Below, piece by piece: positions 29,866 to 41,759 of a stretch of DNA of 64,000 bases. The notes under the pieces were generated by a model. That model saw only the letters and a list, made by a program, of their open reading frames with translations, was not told where the DNA came from and made no database searches. The position numbers and the translations under genes are program-made. The first letter of the stretch is position 1. Each line of letters starts with the position of its first letter. The DNA is from Linnemannia hyalina (taxonomy: Eukaryota; Mortierellomycota; Mortierellomycetes; Mortierellales; Mortierellaceae). The stretch is from assembly GCA_019671135.1 (NCBI GenBank), contig JAHRHY010000013.1, positions 558,001 to 622,000 on the forward strand, read 5' to 3'.

Positions 29866-32800
29866 TTACATAGTCTCGCGGATACGGATCAGCTCCTTTG
29901 AGTACCCTCCTTGCTCAATCAGCAAAGACTCCATAGGCAGGAACCCCATATACGACGCACACACTACTGCAGACCGCCCGTCCTTGTTGTACACATTCGG
30001 GTTCGCCTTCAGCTGAAGCAACTTCCTCGCCATCCTCAACGAGATCGCCACCGGGTGCTGTTCGGGTATCACCCACTCTCGCTTTGCTGGTGGCTCCGCT
30101 GCTATTACTGTTGCTATAGGTGTCGACGACGTGCTTGAGGAGGTGACAGCTTCGTTGTCGCTATCATTCTCCTGATCTGATCCATCGCCAGGGGACGAAC
30201 TCCTTGAAAATCTGCTCATCTCTACTCCACTGTCGTCCTTGTCCTCTTCATCATCAGAGTCAGGTTCTGGCTGTGTGCCTCCGCCAACTCCAATATCCTC
30301 GCTGTCCTCAGGGATCCATAGCGTCGAGACAGGCAAACTCATGCGGCGGAAAGAAAGGGCTGACGACAGTGCTGCTGGCAGTGCGCTGATGTTGATTAAA
30401 GATGACAGTCCTGACGACAAGGGTGGCGTGGACGGTGCTGGCGCTGGCGCTGGCGCTGATGTTGAAAGGTCAAGCGAGAATGGCGCTGTGGTCGAAGCTG
30501 AAAGCACCTCTCCTCGTGCGGATTCTGAGTTGCTCATCAATGGCCTGGGTGCGATCTCAGACAAGGTAGACGACGTGGGAGCTGATGATGGCAACAGTCC
30601 TTGCCCTTGGTTCCAGAAGTATCCTTTGGTTGCAAACAACGACGAGGACGACGGCGAGGATGAAAATAACGACGATGGGTGTTGTTCAAGTGTTGCTGGA
30701 GGCGTGGCCAAGTCGGATGTTGTTGATGCGGTCGAGATTGCTGGCTGTGTTGCAAGGGCAGCAAGCACAGAGTATGACCGGCGCCAGGCCAACGTGTGAA
30801 GTAGAGCTTGTCCCGACTCCCGGTCCCGTGTGTTGATAAGTCCACTAACGCCATGATGGATGACTCCTTTCATCAACACCTTGGCTGTCCTAATCTTGTC
30901 GGTTGGTGTGGCGTCGTCGGCGAATTTGAGCTGTTGTGAAAGTGACTCGACTGGTCGGCGAGGATCGTCCATTGGTCGCCTCTGCGCCATAAGGTACGCT
31001 GGCACAGGCTCCGACGGTACCTCTTCCGCTGCATGGACACCGTCAGTTGGTCCGCGCTGAAAATTTTGCGGCGTCTTGTCCGCTCGCTCAGCATCCTCGA
31101 GATCAATGTCCCTGTCCAAGGCTGCCAGCAGCACGCTGGCCTGCTGTAAAGTAGCCGTCAGCTCCTGCTCGTCCAGCTCGAAGCAAAGTTTTTGCATCCG
31201 CTCCATCATCTCTCCGAGACCCCTCAGTGCCGGCATACGGATCAAGTCGTGGTAGGCGGATGAGTCGACAATATCAATCTTGTGGAGCATAGGGTTCTCG
31301 CTCAAAAGCTCTGTGACATGCTCGAGCTCCATATGGGTGTGTCGGAAGTTGAGGTCCAGGGAGATGACACAATGGGCTCCGAAACAGAACGCCATCATCT
31401 GCTTGATGCTCTTGGACGGGGCGCCATAAGAGCCCTCCAAATCGACAACCAGACCTTGACCTGAAATGGCGGCTGCCAGTCCGATCATGGGCAGTTTGTT
31501 GATGTCCATAGCCGAACCCCAGTCCTTTGCAAAGCAGCAGTCCTGAAAGCGATAGTGGGTCATGGGGACCAATGGGTATCGTTTTGCATCCAAAACGGGT
31601 ATCGCAGTCGAAGTTGAGGCATGGGACGAGGGAGATGAAGAAATTGTTCGCCACTGAGTCAGGGAGGCAGCGGTTGAGCTCTGGAAGGTCAAGGGGTTGA
31701 TTCCGCTCTCGACCATCCAGCAGTACTCCTGGATCTCCTTCTGCTCCAGGTTGTACTCGAGTCGCTCCAGGATCTTTTTCCGAAGTGTGTTTCTAGTTTG
31801 GGGAATGAGGACATATGTTGCCACTGATCTTGAGAACTCTCGTAGCTCCTCCTTGATGCTTGCTCGGATGACTTTTGTGGAAGTTGGTTTTGTGGGGGTG
31901 GTTGTTGTATTTGTCGTGGAGGTATTTCCTTGCTGTTGTTGTCGCGCCCGTCGTTGAGCAATGGCATGCTGTGCTTCCAGATATGCCTCACTACCAATGG
32001 CAGGCCCAATTGCCTCCGTGAAGGCCATTTTGCCCGCAAGGATACCGGCCGTGACAACTCGGAGGTCACGATCGCGCATGTATCGGTCCTTGATTACAAG
32101 ACTCGAAATAAGAGGGAAGATCGAGAAGAGGTGGTACACAAAGTCAAAGTCGCTGTAGACGTCGTCGTCTCCGAGGCCGAGGCAGTCCATGGGGAAACAC
32201 TCGGAGAGGTCGATTTGCTTGGTCTCTATGAGTGCGATCTGACGCCAAAGGCGGTTGACGGCGAGGATCGAGAACATGTCCGAAGCAGGGAGGTACTGGA
32301 AGATCAAGGTGAGGACTTCGTAGGGTAATTGGGGTCCCTTGTTTAGGCAATTGTTGCTGACGGAGTCCGGTAAATCATGAGACCGGGTGTCAGTGTCCTG
32401 CAGTAATATCGAACCACCCTGTAAAGTATACAAAAAGAAGGCGGTCGAGTTAGAGCGGCCTAGGCCAGGAGTGAAAAAGGAAGGAAAGGAGGACATTCTC
32501 GTCCTCCTTCGGAAATCACGATTCGTAGGCATGCGCACAAGCAACACAAAAAAAATATACTGACATACACATTCAGCCCCATCCTCCGAAGAGGAAGAAC
32601 CTTTTTTTTTTTTTTTTTTTCCTTTTGCCTTACCGAAATGAAGACTCCATCAGAAGACGTTTTAGTGGTAAGGAGGTGTCGTTGGGTGGGGGCGACTGCT
32701 CTTGAGGAAGAGGACGAAGTAGTGTTGTGACGGCGACGCATGCGAGGCTGTCGTTGCTGGTGGCCCCATTCGGGGGAGAGGAAGTCGTCGTCGGAGACCT

Positions 32801-32879
32801 GGCGGATGGATTCGATGAGGGAGGATGGGAAGGTGAATGCGAGCAAGTCGAGCGCACCCTCCTTGACGTACTTTAGCAT
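29866..32879 (-). CDS. F-box protein with ankyrin-like segments, 932 aa
   Basis: Model: complement(join(29866..32418, 32634..32879)); the intron is GT..AG and in phase 0. Exon 1 (82 residues) begins MLKYVKEGALDLLAFTFPSS. The intron carries a run of T before the donor side. An F-box lies at about residues 111-155 (PQLPYEVLTLIFQYLPASDM, then ILAVNRLWRQIALIE). The middle holds LRR-like strands (VISLDLNF, LELEHVTELLSENPMLHKID in part) and an ankyrin-like segment (LINTRDRESGQALLHTLAWR). A Ser/Pro-rich disordered region covers about 640-830. The C-terminus again looks ankyrin-like (NPNVYNKDGRSAVVCASYMG). The likely role is SCF receptor with a protein-binding tail. It differs clearly from the LRR-only cluster at 7-17 kb. 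Confidence 0.75.
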
Positions 32880-34207
32880 GCCTGTGTGTGTGGCTTGAGT
32901 GAGTCGGGTTGCTGTTGTTTGTAAGGTTGATTGTGGGGGGGAAGGGAGTGCGTGTGATACAAAGGCAACGTGAGTGAAAAGGAAAGTGTGAAGGAACAAA
33001 GAAGGAAAAAAGGGCAAGGGGAGTAAAAAGGGGGGTTGAGAGGGAGTTAAGTGTGGGGGAAGATGGTTCCAAGAATGGAGTCAGACGCACCGCAAAAATA
33101 AATAAAATGAGTGAGAGCGATCGAGGGAAGAAGATGGAATCAGGCAAGACTGGCTATTGACCAATCATCGTCAAGTAAAATGTTCAGTCGAAAGTGGTTT
33201 TTGCGGTCAGTTTGATAGTGGAAATGACCATAAAAAATAATTGGAACATTTGAATTGACCTCCACAAAAACAATATTATATAGCGACGAAAGTATCCCTT
33301 CCTCCGTCAGACTTTTTCAACTTTTTTTATTTATGAAGGGTAACCCTTGAACCGCTTTTTTCCAATTTTTTTGGTGTTGCGTCTTAAACGCAAAAGAGAG
33401 GGAAGAGAATACGGAACATGCCCATCCACTTTTTTTTGGGATACGACATCATTGTCATTGTCTAATGCTTCAATGACTGGGAGGCCTCAGAACTGATTGA
33501 GTTTTTTTCATTGCAGCATTCACTTAATGCGAATGATGAGGGAAGGGAAAAAAGGTGGATGCTGATGAGGGTCTCGGTGAAGTCTCTCATTTTTGCTTAA
33601 GAATAGGGGGGGTGAGCATTAGTGTTTTTTTTTGCAAATAAGGAGTTGAGGGTATCCTCCCGCTATTTCGTGTAAAAATTGTGGCCGATTTCGGCCCAAA
33701 AACGAAGGAAGGGATAACGCAAGTCGCGCAGAAGGATGGCGCCAAAACAGGCTGAACTCAGCCCGCTGAAGTAGCAGCGATTTTTTTCTTCTTCCTTTCT
33801 GTAACCTTCCATGCCTTCCTTTCTGCCACACTTCCAACGCCCTTACCTTTCCACCACCTTCTGCGCTTTCTTTACCGCCTTTACCATCACTCGATTCCTT
33901 TCCTCACTCTTCCCTCATCTTGTTGCTGGGCTACCTTCCCCGTGCGTTTTTATCGTCTCTTCCCCACCTTTTTCCTCTGTTCGACTTTATTGTCAGTTTG
34001 TTTCTCCGCTCCCTTATTGCCACTATTTCCATACGTTCATCGCATTTGCCACCGTCCCCACGCCCTTTTAATCCCTAGCCTTTCTTCTTTCTTCCCTTTT
34101 TACTACACACTTTCATCCTTTCGCTTTGTTCTCTTCACCCCCGACTTCTCCATATCCTTTACCTTCCAGCCTTCTTCGCCTCATTTTCACAGATACTTCA
34201 CAGAACC
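32880..34207. promoter_or_regulatory. divergent intergenic region
   Basis: Separates the F-box/ankyrin-like gene (-) from the CRN gene (+). The 400 bases before the CRN start (33800-34200) are strongly C/T-rich, as expected of a fungal promoter and leader. It contains one copy of the 27-bp repeat described at 33185. No other gene is supported. Confidence 0.4.
33185..33211 (+). repeat. 27-bp direct repeat, left copy
   Basis: CAGTCGAAAGTGG followed by TTTTTGCGGTCAGT. The identical 27 bases occur at 37407-37433 in the same orientation, so the two copies bracket the CRN gene about 4.2 kb apart. Confidence 0.85.
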
Positions 34208-37200
34208 ATGGCCGACAACTTTCAGAACCTGATCCTGTTCTGTCTTGTTGATGGACTGCCCTCGTCCAGGGCATTCGAGATCGAGGTCTCTGAGACACGT
34301 ACCGTTGCTCACCTCAAGGACCTTATCAGGGCGAAACAATCACCTACGTTCAACGACATCACAGGGGACCAGCTCACCCTTTGGCGCGTCTCAATCCCCG
34401 TTTTGCCAGCCAACAAACACAGACCAATTTTCCTGAACGAATTTCTCGAGTCAGCGACAGAGCTTAGCCCGGCCACGCGTCTCTCAAAGGTGTTCCCTGA
34501 GGAGCTGCCTGAAGAGACAGTCCACATCATCGTCCAGCGACCCGCTCCAGGTAATCAAACGCATCTGCTGATTTGTTCTTTGTCTGGTATGAGTTCGTGT
34601 TGCTAACTTAATTGTTTTTCTTCTCGTCGTACCACACATAGTCCATGCGCCTGTACCTGATGGCACCCTTACCCATCACTCTCATGTGTGTCGTCCAGAC
34701 TCACCAGTGACAGGTAGGTTCGAAAAGCGCACCCCTCTTCCTCACTCTCTGTTTGTTTTTTGTGTTCATATTGTAAAGGCCCGCTCTGTCTTCAAACAAT
34801 AGACGTTCGTGCAGACCTCAGCAAGATCGTGGACAGCCTCTTCGATCCAACATCCCAACACACCGCATTCCTGAGCGAGTTTGTACAAGGCATCCACAAT
34901 TTGCCCGTCACCAGCGGCAGGATCTCAGGTCTCCCATGTGTTGGCAAGCGCGGTCTCGATAGGCCTCGAACAGCCCCGTCGCTGATGTTTTTCGACCTTC
35001 CTTCTCCTGTTCAGCGTGACATGACACACAACCAAGCTGAAAAGATCCTGGCAGAGTTTCCGGGCATACGTCACTTGCCTCTCTTTGGCGTCAGCGGTAA
35101 TATATATGCCCTTTCCATATGATGGGGATATGTTGATGGGGGAGCTGTCTGACTTACTGATTTCTTCTCTTCCTCTCTTCTTTACCCTCTCTTTTTTTTT
35201 CCTTGTTTCTCACTAGGCTGTGGCAAAACGCGGACAACTGTAGATCTCCTGTCGAGATCCTGGGGACTTTACTTTAACGCAGGCGCAGCGGACTATGGCT
35301 CGAGCGACATGCACACTTTGGTCCAGGCTCTATCGGTACACAGCGACGTTTATGTCTCCAAGGACATCAAGCAGAACACAGAGAGGATACGATGCCTTAC
35401 ATACGGTCTTTTGTATGCACGGCTGGTGATCTTGGAACGCTGCCTCAACATCGTTGGAACCAGGGACACCTTTTCTTGCCAGAGATGGATGCTCCTTCAA
35501 GTCGCCACACCAGCCTTCGAGGATATCTTCCATGAGCTCTTCCAATCAATCAGCACGTACATACATATTTGCCTCCCAAGAAGTACCACTATGAATAGCA
35601 CCATGGCAATCATTGTGCAGGAACAATTCAGAAAGGTGCAAGAGCTTCTTCGCGGCCGTTCACCATCCTCTACTGTCCACTCCAAATTCCTTGTGATTCT
35701 CGACGAGTCGCAGTTCCTTGGCAGGGTCTTCTCAGAAGCATTCTTCGACAGTGACATGGCAACTGTCCGTCCAGTCTTGGCTCCTGTACTCTTTGCATTC
35801 CGACGCCTTGCAGAAGGTACTTCTCAGGACAGCATCTGTGTCATGCCCTGCGGTACTGGTCTTAGCTCTTATGACCTGACCTGGTCTGGAGGCTCTGCAT
35901 CCGGTGCCAAGCTTTCCGCGGATGAATATGAGGCAAGTAGGCTCTCGGAGATGGTGGTCGACTTTGCTGGCTGGACGGATGTCGGCTCGATTTCAGCCTA
36001 CCTGAAGCGCCTTCGTCAGGTACTGGATGATGGAGGTAAGGAGCGACTAGACGAAATAATCCCTGAGGAAGCCGTCAAGACGCTTTTTCTCCATTTACGT
36101 GGCCGCTTTCGACCCATTATTTCCACGATCGAGGACATCATCCAGGCGGACGACCCCATGGTCTGGGAGGAGTGTATCCATGAGCGCGAGGATCGACTGA
36201 CGACAGCATGTATCCCCACCACCGATGGCGAGAAGAGACGTCTTGAGGGCAACCTTTGTAGCGAGCTGCGTCGGATGTTTGAGCATGTCCGCCAAAACAA
36301 GGGCAACGTGGCCTATGCCGAGTTCCGCAATGTCGAAGCCACCCTGAAGCTCGCTGTGGCCACGTTTATCACGCAGGGCGGGTACATGGCGTTTAAGGGT
36401 CAGTTGCCCAAGTTGGTGGAGACTGCTTTTGGCCGGATCAGTCTCATCAACGGCGACTTCTACACCACCATCGATGAGCCCTTTGCACTCTTAGCAGCGG
36501 ACAACTACTTTCGGACCGACGACCCGGACTATTTCCAGTATCGCATTGACCAGTTAAACCACTGCTCTACAGAGAGAATACGTAGCAAGGAATGGGAGGC
36601 CAGCATCCCATACGAGATGGTTCGGATATTCCACGGTAAAATAGTCTCGCCATTACTGTTCCACGGTACCGAACCTCCTCACGACATGTTTCGGCACAAG
36701 GCATCTGTAGTTGGATGGACTGGTGTCATGCGGACTATCGGCAGCCAGGAGATATCCATGGCCGACTTTCTAGATGCGCATGTCAACAACAGGTCGGAAC
36801 GTGCTGGTCAATCTGTACCTCCGTTCTTCTACCCTGTGGAGCATGTGTCGGGTCCGGACATTCTCTTTGTTGTCCGGTTCAGCGGCTTGGCACCGGATCA
36901 CGCCCTAGGTAGCAGCTCGACACCCACTCCTGGCTATGCATCTACCGACATCGTCTGCCCCGTCTTTGTGCAGGTCAAGCTTTGCCAGAAGCTCTATAGG
37001 AACGACGTGATTGCTGCCCAAAGCACAGTACAGCCAACAAAGATCAGGAAACATGGAGTCAAGCTCAGTCAGTTCTGCAAGCCCAAAGGACACTACATCA
37101 GCCTCATCGTGAGCTACCCTGCCGAGATTGCCGAGTATTTCCTGAAGAGGTCCCTTAATAAGCACTATGATGGCCTTACGGAGATTGCCCTGACAATCGA

Positions 37201-37336
37201 CGACAGCAACTTCAACCTCTTCTCGGCAGATCATGTTCAGGCAATCAAGAATATGAAACGGCTAGCTGTGGAAATGGCAGACACCGTTAAGGAAGTCAAG
37301 CGCCGTAGAGGTGACAATATTTCAAGCAAGCATTAA
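34208..37336 (+). CDS. Crinkler (CRN)-type protein with P-loop NTPase and nuclease-like C-terminus, 950 aa
   Basis: Model: join(34208..34550, 34642..34713, 34779..35096, 35217..37336), 2,853 nt; all introns are GT..AG and keep frame. The N-terminal header (about 1-115) is the ubiquitin-like CRN domain: LILFCLVDGLPSSRAFEIEV, then GDQLTLWRVSIPV. The third intron falls inside the Walker A motif, which reads GVSGCGKT only after splicing (about residues 241-248). A large NTPase body follows. Near residue 827 the strand VFVQVKLCQK, preceded by DILFVV, resembles the core of PD-(D/E)XK nucleases. CRN proteins of oomycetes and chytrids act in host or neighbouring-cell nuclei. In free-living Mortierellaceae their role is unknown, and non-self defence is an inference. 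No signal peptide is visible. Confidence 0.85.
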
Positions 37337-37406
37337 ATCTGGTTCGCCTTTTTTTGCACTCATTTGGCCCATAGCGATTTGAAGAGCAGAGGTAGGCCAT
37401 TCAGTA

Positions 37407-37433
37407 CAGTCGAAAGTGGTTTTTGCGGTCAGT
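37407..37433 (+). repeat. 27-bp direct repeat, right copy
   Basis: Identical to 33185-33211. Here it is preceded by TA (TACAGTCG), the arrangement seen at Tc1/mariner-type termini, but no inverted partner was found. It lies 70 bases after the CRN stop codon. Confidence 0.85.
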
Positions 37434-37746
37434 ATGATTTACACAAACAAGCGTTCGTGTAATGTGACGAAACCAAAAGCGATCAAAAGTGAATGTCCGA
37501 GGACATAGTACATAGTATGATTGTTGTTTAGTTTAGTTTTGCTGCCTTCCTCAAAAGAGGGCCTGGAATCTAACCCTCAAGCAGGCATCATCTTGAACAC
37601 AAAAAAATTGTTACTTTTGGTTCTTGCCTCAGTCTTGGGATATGAGAGCATAAAAAGGATCGTCGTCCTCTTTTTTTTGCCCCACACATCCTTACCTTTC
37701 ACCAACGTTCGCGTCGTTCCCGTTTCAAGCCATAGCGGACACCGCA

Positions 37747-40700
37747 GCAACACCAACCCAACCGCACAGGATCTCCCTCTTCGACATCCTAGAACTGACT
37801 GCAGAAGTCCCCCACCATCTCTCCTTCTACCAATACACCCAATGTGCCCTCGTCTCCAAAACTTTCTACAAAGCCTTCCATCCATTGCTATGGAAACACT
37901 TTGACCCGCTTCTGGACACCCCCTTCGTCGACCCTACGTGATCCGTCGGAGCTTGTTGTTTTTCGAGAATATTACCCTGTCTGTCTTGGACCATGACCTC
38001 TTGCCGATCTTCACAGACAGGCTCGTACCAGCTGTCGTTTCGTCGTCTTTGTTTTTCCATGAACATCTGCCAGTTTCAACAACAAGGAAGGAGAAAGAGG
38101 CAGACAAGGCGGAGGAGGTTCTTCTCGATATCCAACTCCCTTCTACAGCTACACTCTCCACCGCCATGAACAACCTCTACCTCCGCAAGCAGTCTCGACT
38201 CACAAACCTGACGGCACTCACCGTCCTCGACACTAGACTAGGTCTGACCACCAAACAGCACCTTCTCTTCCATTCAAACATCCTCAATCTTCCCCTTCAT
38301 AATCCCAGCATCAACACTATTATCATTCCTGCAGATCTCCTCACTCCCCATCCTAAACTCCTCGACATCTTGCAACACCACCTACCTCGACTCGAACGAC
38401 TTGAGCTTGGCTCCACTGCTTCTTCAAAGGCATACACATACTCCCCCCTTCAAGCGTCCTGGACAACGCCGACCTCTGACTCGACAACGAGAACGTCGCC
38501 ATGGTTGCCAATTTTTCGGGGAAAATTTGACTAGGAGATAACAGTCCAGCTCTTAGAAACTTGTCTGTGGAAGCGACATAACGTCAGGGCAAACTCATTC
38601 CTCGCCGACCTCCAATGCCGCTAACACCATCTGCAACGACATGAACGCCATTCCTGGATCCGTCCTCCAATCTCAGCTCGCCCGCCTCCGCTCTCCTTCC
38701 TCGTCTCCTACGCACGATGAAGAACAAGTAGATGATACATATGGACCCAGACTCAGATACTTGAGCCTTCTATCTTGGAGACTCGAAGGATTATCATTCT
38801 GCTGGAATGCATGGGATAGTAGACGCTACTCTGACAAGCTTCTTTTTCCCTTGTTGAGGGAACCTGCCTTACGTCGCCCAGGTATTCCCTTCTTTTTACT
38901 TTTATGTTTTGCGAGAGAGTTCTGGAAGATAAGGTCGAAGACGACGATATTGCTGCTGCTGTTGACGGTGTTACAAAATTCTAGACCCCGTACACAATTT
39001 CAACTTCACAGTAGGTAGCCAAACGTAAATGCTGCACTAGTAGAAATAGGGTAGCACGGTGGTTCTTTTGCTCTTTGCCTTTTTCCAAGACACTCGAGCA
39101 TCCGACCAACGTTAGCTGACTGCATTATTTTCAGAGACAACAACTGAGAGTGCAACGATCACTCTATCTTCCGTATCGAGCCCCTGATTTCGCAACAACG
39201 GTGAGAGTAGCAATAATACTCGCCTAGGCCGTCACAGTCGTGGTGGTAAAGATACCTGCAAGGAAAAGAAGGACTTGAGACCACGCTACCGTTGGTTTAA
39301 GTTCTTGCGTGTGTATGAACCGGAACCTCCTGCGCCTGAGGCTGAAGAGTAACAGAACCTCCAACTCTCGTATTTGTACTTTGTAGGCCCATTATTGTTA
39401 CAAAAAGATGTGGTGGCTAGGCAGTGGCGGCGATGCCTTAGGTTAGCAGTCATATTCTTTAGTAGACATAGTATTAGTAGTGCGCCGAGCCCTCTTGTCT
39501 GCTCTTTGTCCTTTTACACATCACTTGGACGAGAGCAGTATTGACAAGAGTTTCGCTGGCACGCTGCAGGTAACAACCCCCTCTTTAAGAATATGAATAC
39601 AAGGTCCTTTTACACATCACTTGGACGAGAGCAGTATTGACAAGAGTTTCGCTGGCACGCTGCAGTGTATCGTTTTGTGTGATTCTTTTAGGACGCTATT
39701 GTCACTTCCCCTCCCCCCAACCTACAACCCCCTTCCCCCCCTCCGTACCAATTGAGGACCTAACAGCGGTCCTACAACTCTGGCCGTCGACCCTCTCCCC
39801 TGAGTAACATTGAGAAGGTAAATTAAGGGGTTCTTTTTCATTCTTGGTGCCAAAATTGACGGAGAGGAAAGGATAAGAAAAATGGATACAGAGAAAAGGG
39901 AGACTCATGCTTTCCTTGTTGGTAGAATCGAGAAAGGCGCTACCTTGATCTGACAATCCACTAGCACGAGTATAAAGCCCTCCCCGTGGAGCAGCTTACA
40001 GCTCGACTGTACCCGGCTCCAGGAGATTCGCCTCTCTCTTACCACCAACGTCGCGTATATCGGGCGGCTGATCGAGGCGAACCCGGGTCTGCAGGTGGTG
40101 CATTGGAAGCGATTAGGTTATCTTCGTCAAAGCCCAGAGGATCACATGGTCCTCTCCCCTTTGCGTCGCCTTGGCTTGGTGGGTTGGATTTTGAACTTTG
40201 TTTATCTTCACCATATCGTGAATAATAATGCCGACAGCTTTGAGGAAGTTCTGCTGGGGAGGTGGATTGTTAATACGAGTTTCCTTGAGGCGGCACCTAT
40301 GAACCTGAAGTGGAACAGACTTGTGGACTTGGAGGACCAGCCGGCTTCTCAGGAGGCGGAGGTTCAGTCTGCTACTCTGACAGTGGAGGATGAGCTTGCT
40401 ATTCAGGCAGCGGATAATCAACTTACCTCTCAGAAAGCGGACGATGAAATTGCTCCCCCACAGACGGGGGAGAAAGAGCCTGCTTGTCCTCCGGAGGAGG
40501 AACAGTCTTTACCTTGGGTTGTGTTGGATCAATGTATCTCACATATGACGGAAGAACAGAAAGCCGAGGCCGCTGAATTAATTTAAGGACGATATCTACA
40601 CTGCCTACACTGCTCCAATGTCAAGACCCTTGAACTTCAAGTCAATTGGCAACGGACAAACATTGCTACTCATACCCTTCTTTGCGCATTCCCAGCCCAG

Positions 40701-41450
40701 GAACCGCTCATCCTTGGACAGATCGATGATCAGGTTAGCTCGTTTCTGGCTCGGATCCTGGAAGAGTGCTGTCCTAGCGTCCGGTCTCTCAGGATAATGC
40801 ATCTAGAGATTGGGGCTCCACGATCCTTGAGGAGCTCGAAGGGATGGCGCATACTGTTAACGCCTATGAGCCTGGGAACTTGGTCCACGTCGAGTTAGCA
40901 CGGTGGGAGTTTGATGATACTTTTAGCAATGCGTTGATGGCGCACCGGGATTGGTTGGAGGTCTGGAAGTTGACGCTCTTTATTGACGAGAAGCCTGGTG
41001 AGTTAAAGAATACCCGGACGGTTACTTGGAGAGACGCAAGCGACTCAAGAAATTCTCGATGCACAACTGCCGCAGGTCGTACAAGGTCAGGGATGCGTCA
41101 ATTCTCCTTGATGGATTGAAGAGCTGCTGTGAACTCGAGAGTTTGTTATTGGTCGGGGTTCCCGTTCATCGACACGAGTCTGAGAAATATTCATGAGGAG
41201 ATGACGAGAATTGAGCACTACAAAAAAAAATTAAGGGGGAGACAATTGTTTCTATGGTGGACTTGCCAACGGAATGCAGGTGCGTGGACAAGAGTATTGT
41301 TGGAGCGAACGAGTCGTAGTCGACTGGGGAGTTCAGGAGGTTGGGATTCAAGGGTGCTGCTGTGTTGCCGCTTGTCAAGACCCTAATTCTAAACAGCGAC
41401 TGGGCTGTGAGGGATCTAAACAACGCACCGTATTCAATTGTCTCAATAAA
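37747..41450 (+). pseudogene. decayed F-box/LRR gene
   Basis: Pieces of one gene lie in order in different frames. At about 37765-37930 is an F-box segment (ISLFDILELTAEVPHHLSFY, then CALVSKTFYKAFHPLLWKHF) ending at TGA. At 38150-38450 are LRR-like pieces (LTNLTALTVLDTRL, LDILQHHLPRLERLELG). At 38640-38880 is GPRLRYLSLLSWRLEGLSFC. At 39190-39350 is DLRPRYRWFKFLRVYEPEPP, then a stop. At 39990-40586 are LQEIRLSLTTNVAYIGRLIE and ANPGLQVVHWKR. At 40600-40800 are VKTLELQVNW and CPSVRSLRIMHLEIG. Stops and frameshifts separate every piece, and about 39360-39980 looks like unrelated insertion containing a 62-bp repeat. I see no intron model that restores one frame. Confidence 0.6.
39508..39665. repeat. 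62-bp direct repeat, two copies
   Basis: The blocks 39508-39569 and 39604-39665 are identical (from GTCCTTTTACACATCACTTG to GCTGGCACGCTGCAG) with 34 bases between them. They lie in the non-homologous stretch inside the decayed F-box gene. Confidence 0.9.
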
Positions 41451-41759
41451 ATAGCGAGGTGTTAATTGAATCAGTCGCATTTTCGTCGCGTCTGCTTGTA
41501 ACTTTGCGACCCTAATTATTCCGCTGTGAATTGACCAGCTTGACATAATTAAAGGTTTATGGAATATACATGAATATGTGCATGTTGAGTCTACTCAGAG
41601 GTTCAGAGTCCAGACTAAGGTGCATCACTTATACAGAACATGCTGCGATCGGGGACCGTACACGATCATGTCGACACGATCTTGCACATACCCTCACTTC
41701 ATTAAAAATAATAAACAACGCCTTTAATTGATCATTCTAATCCAGTTAATCTATTATAC

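Noticed and set aside
33185..37433. CRN gene as cargo of a Tc1/mariner element bounded by inverted repeats
   Set aside because: The two 27-bp copies are direct, not inverted, and no transposase or inverted partner was found.
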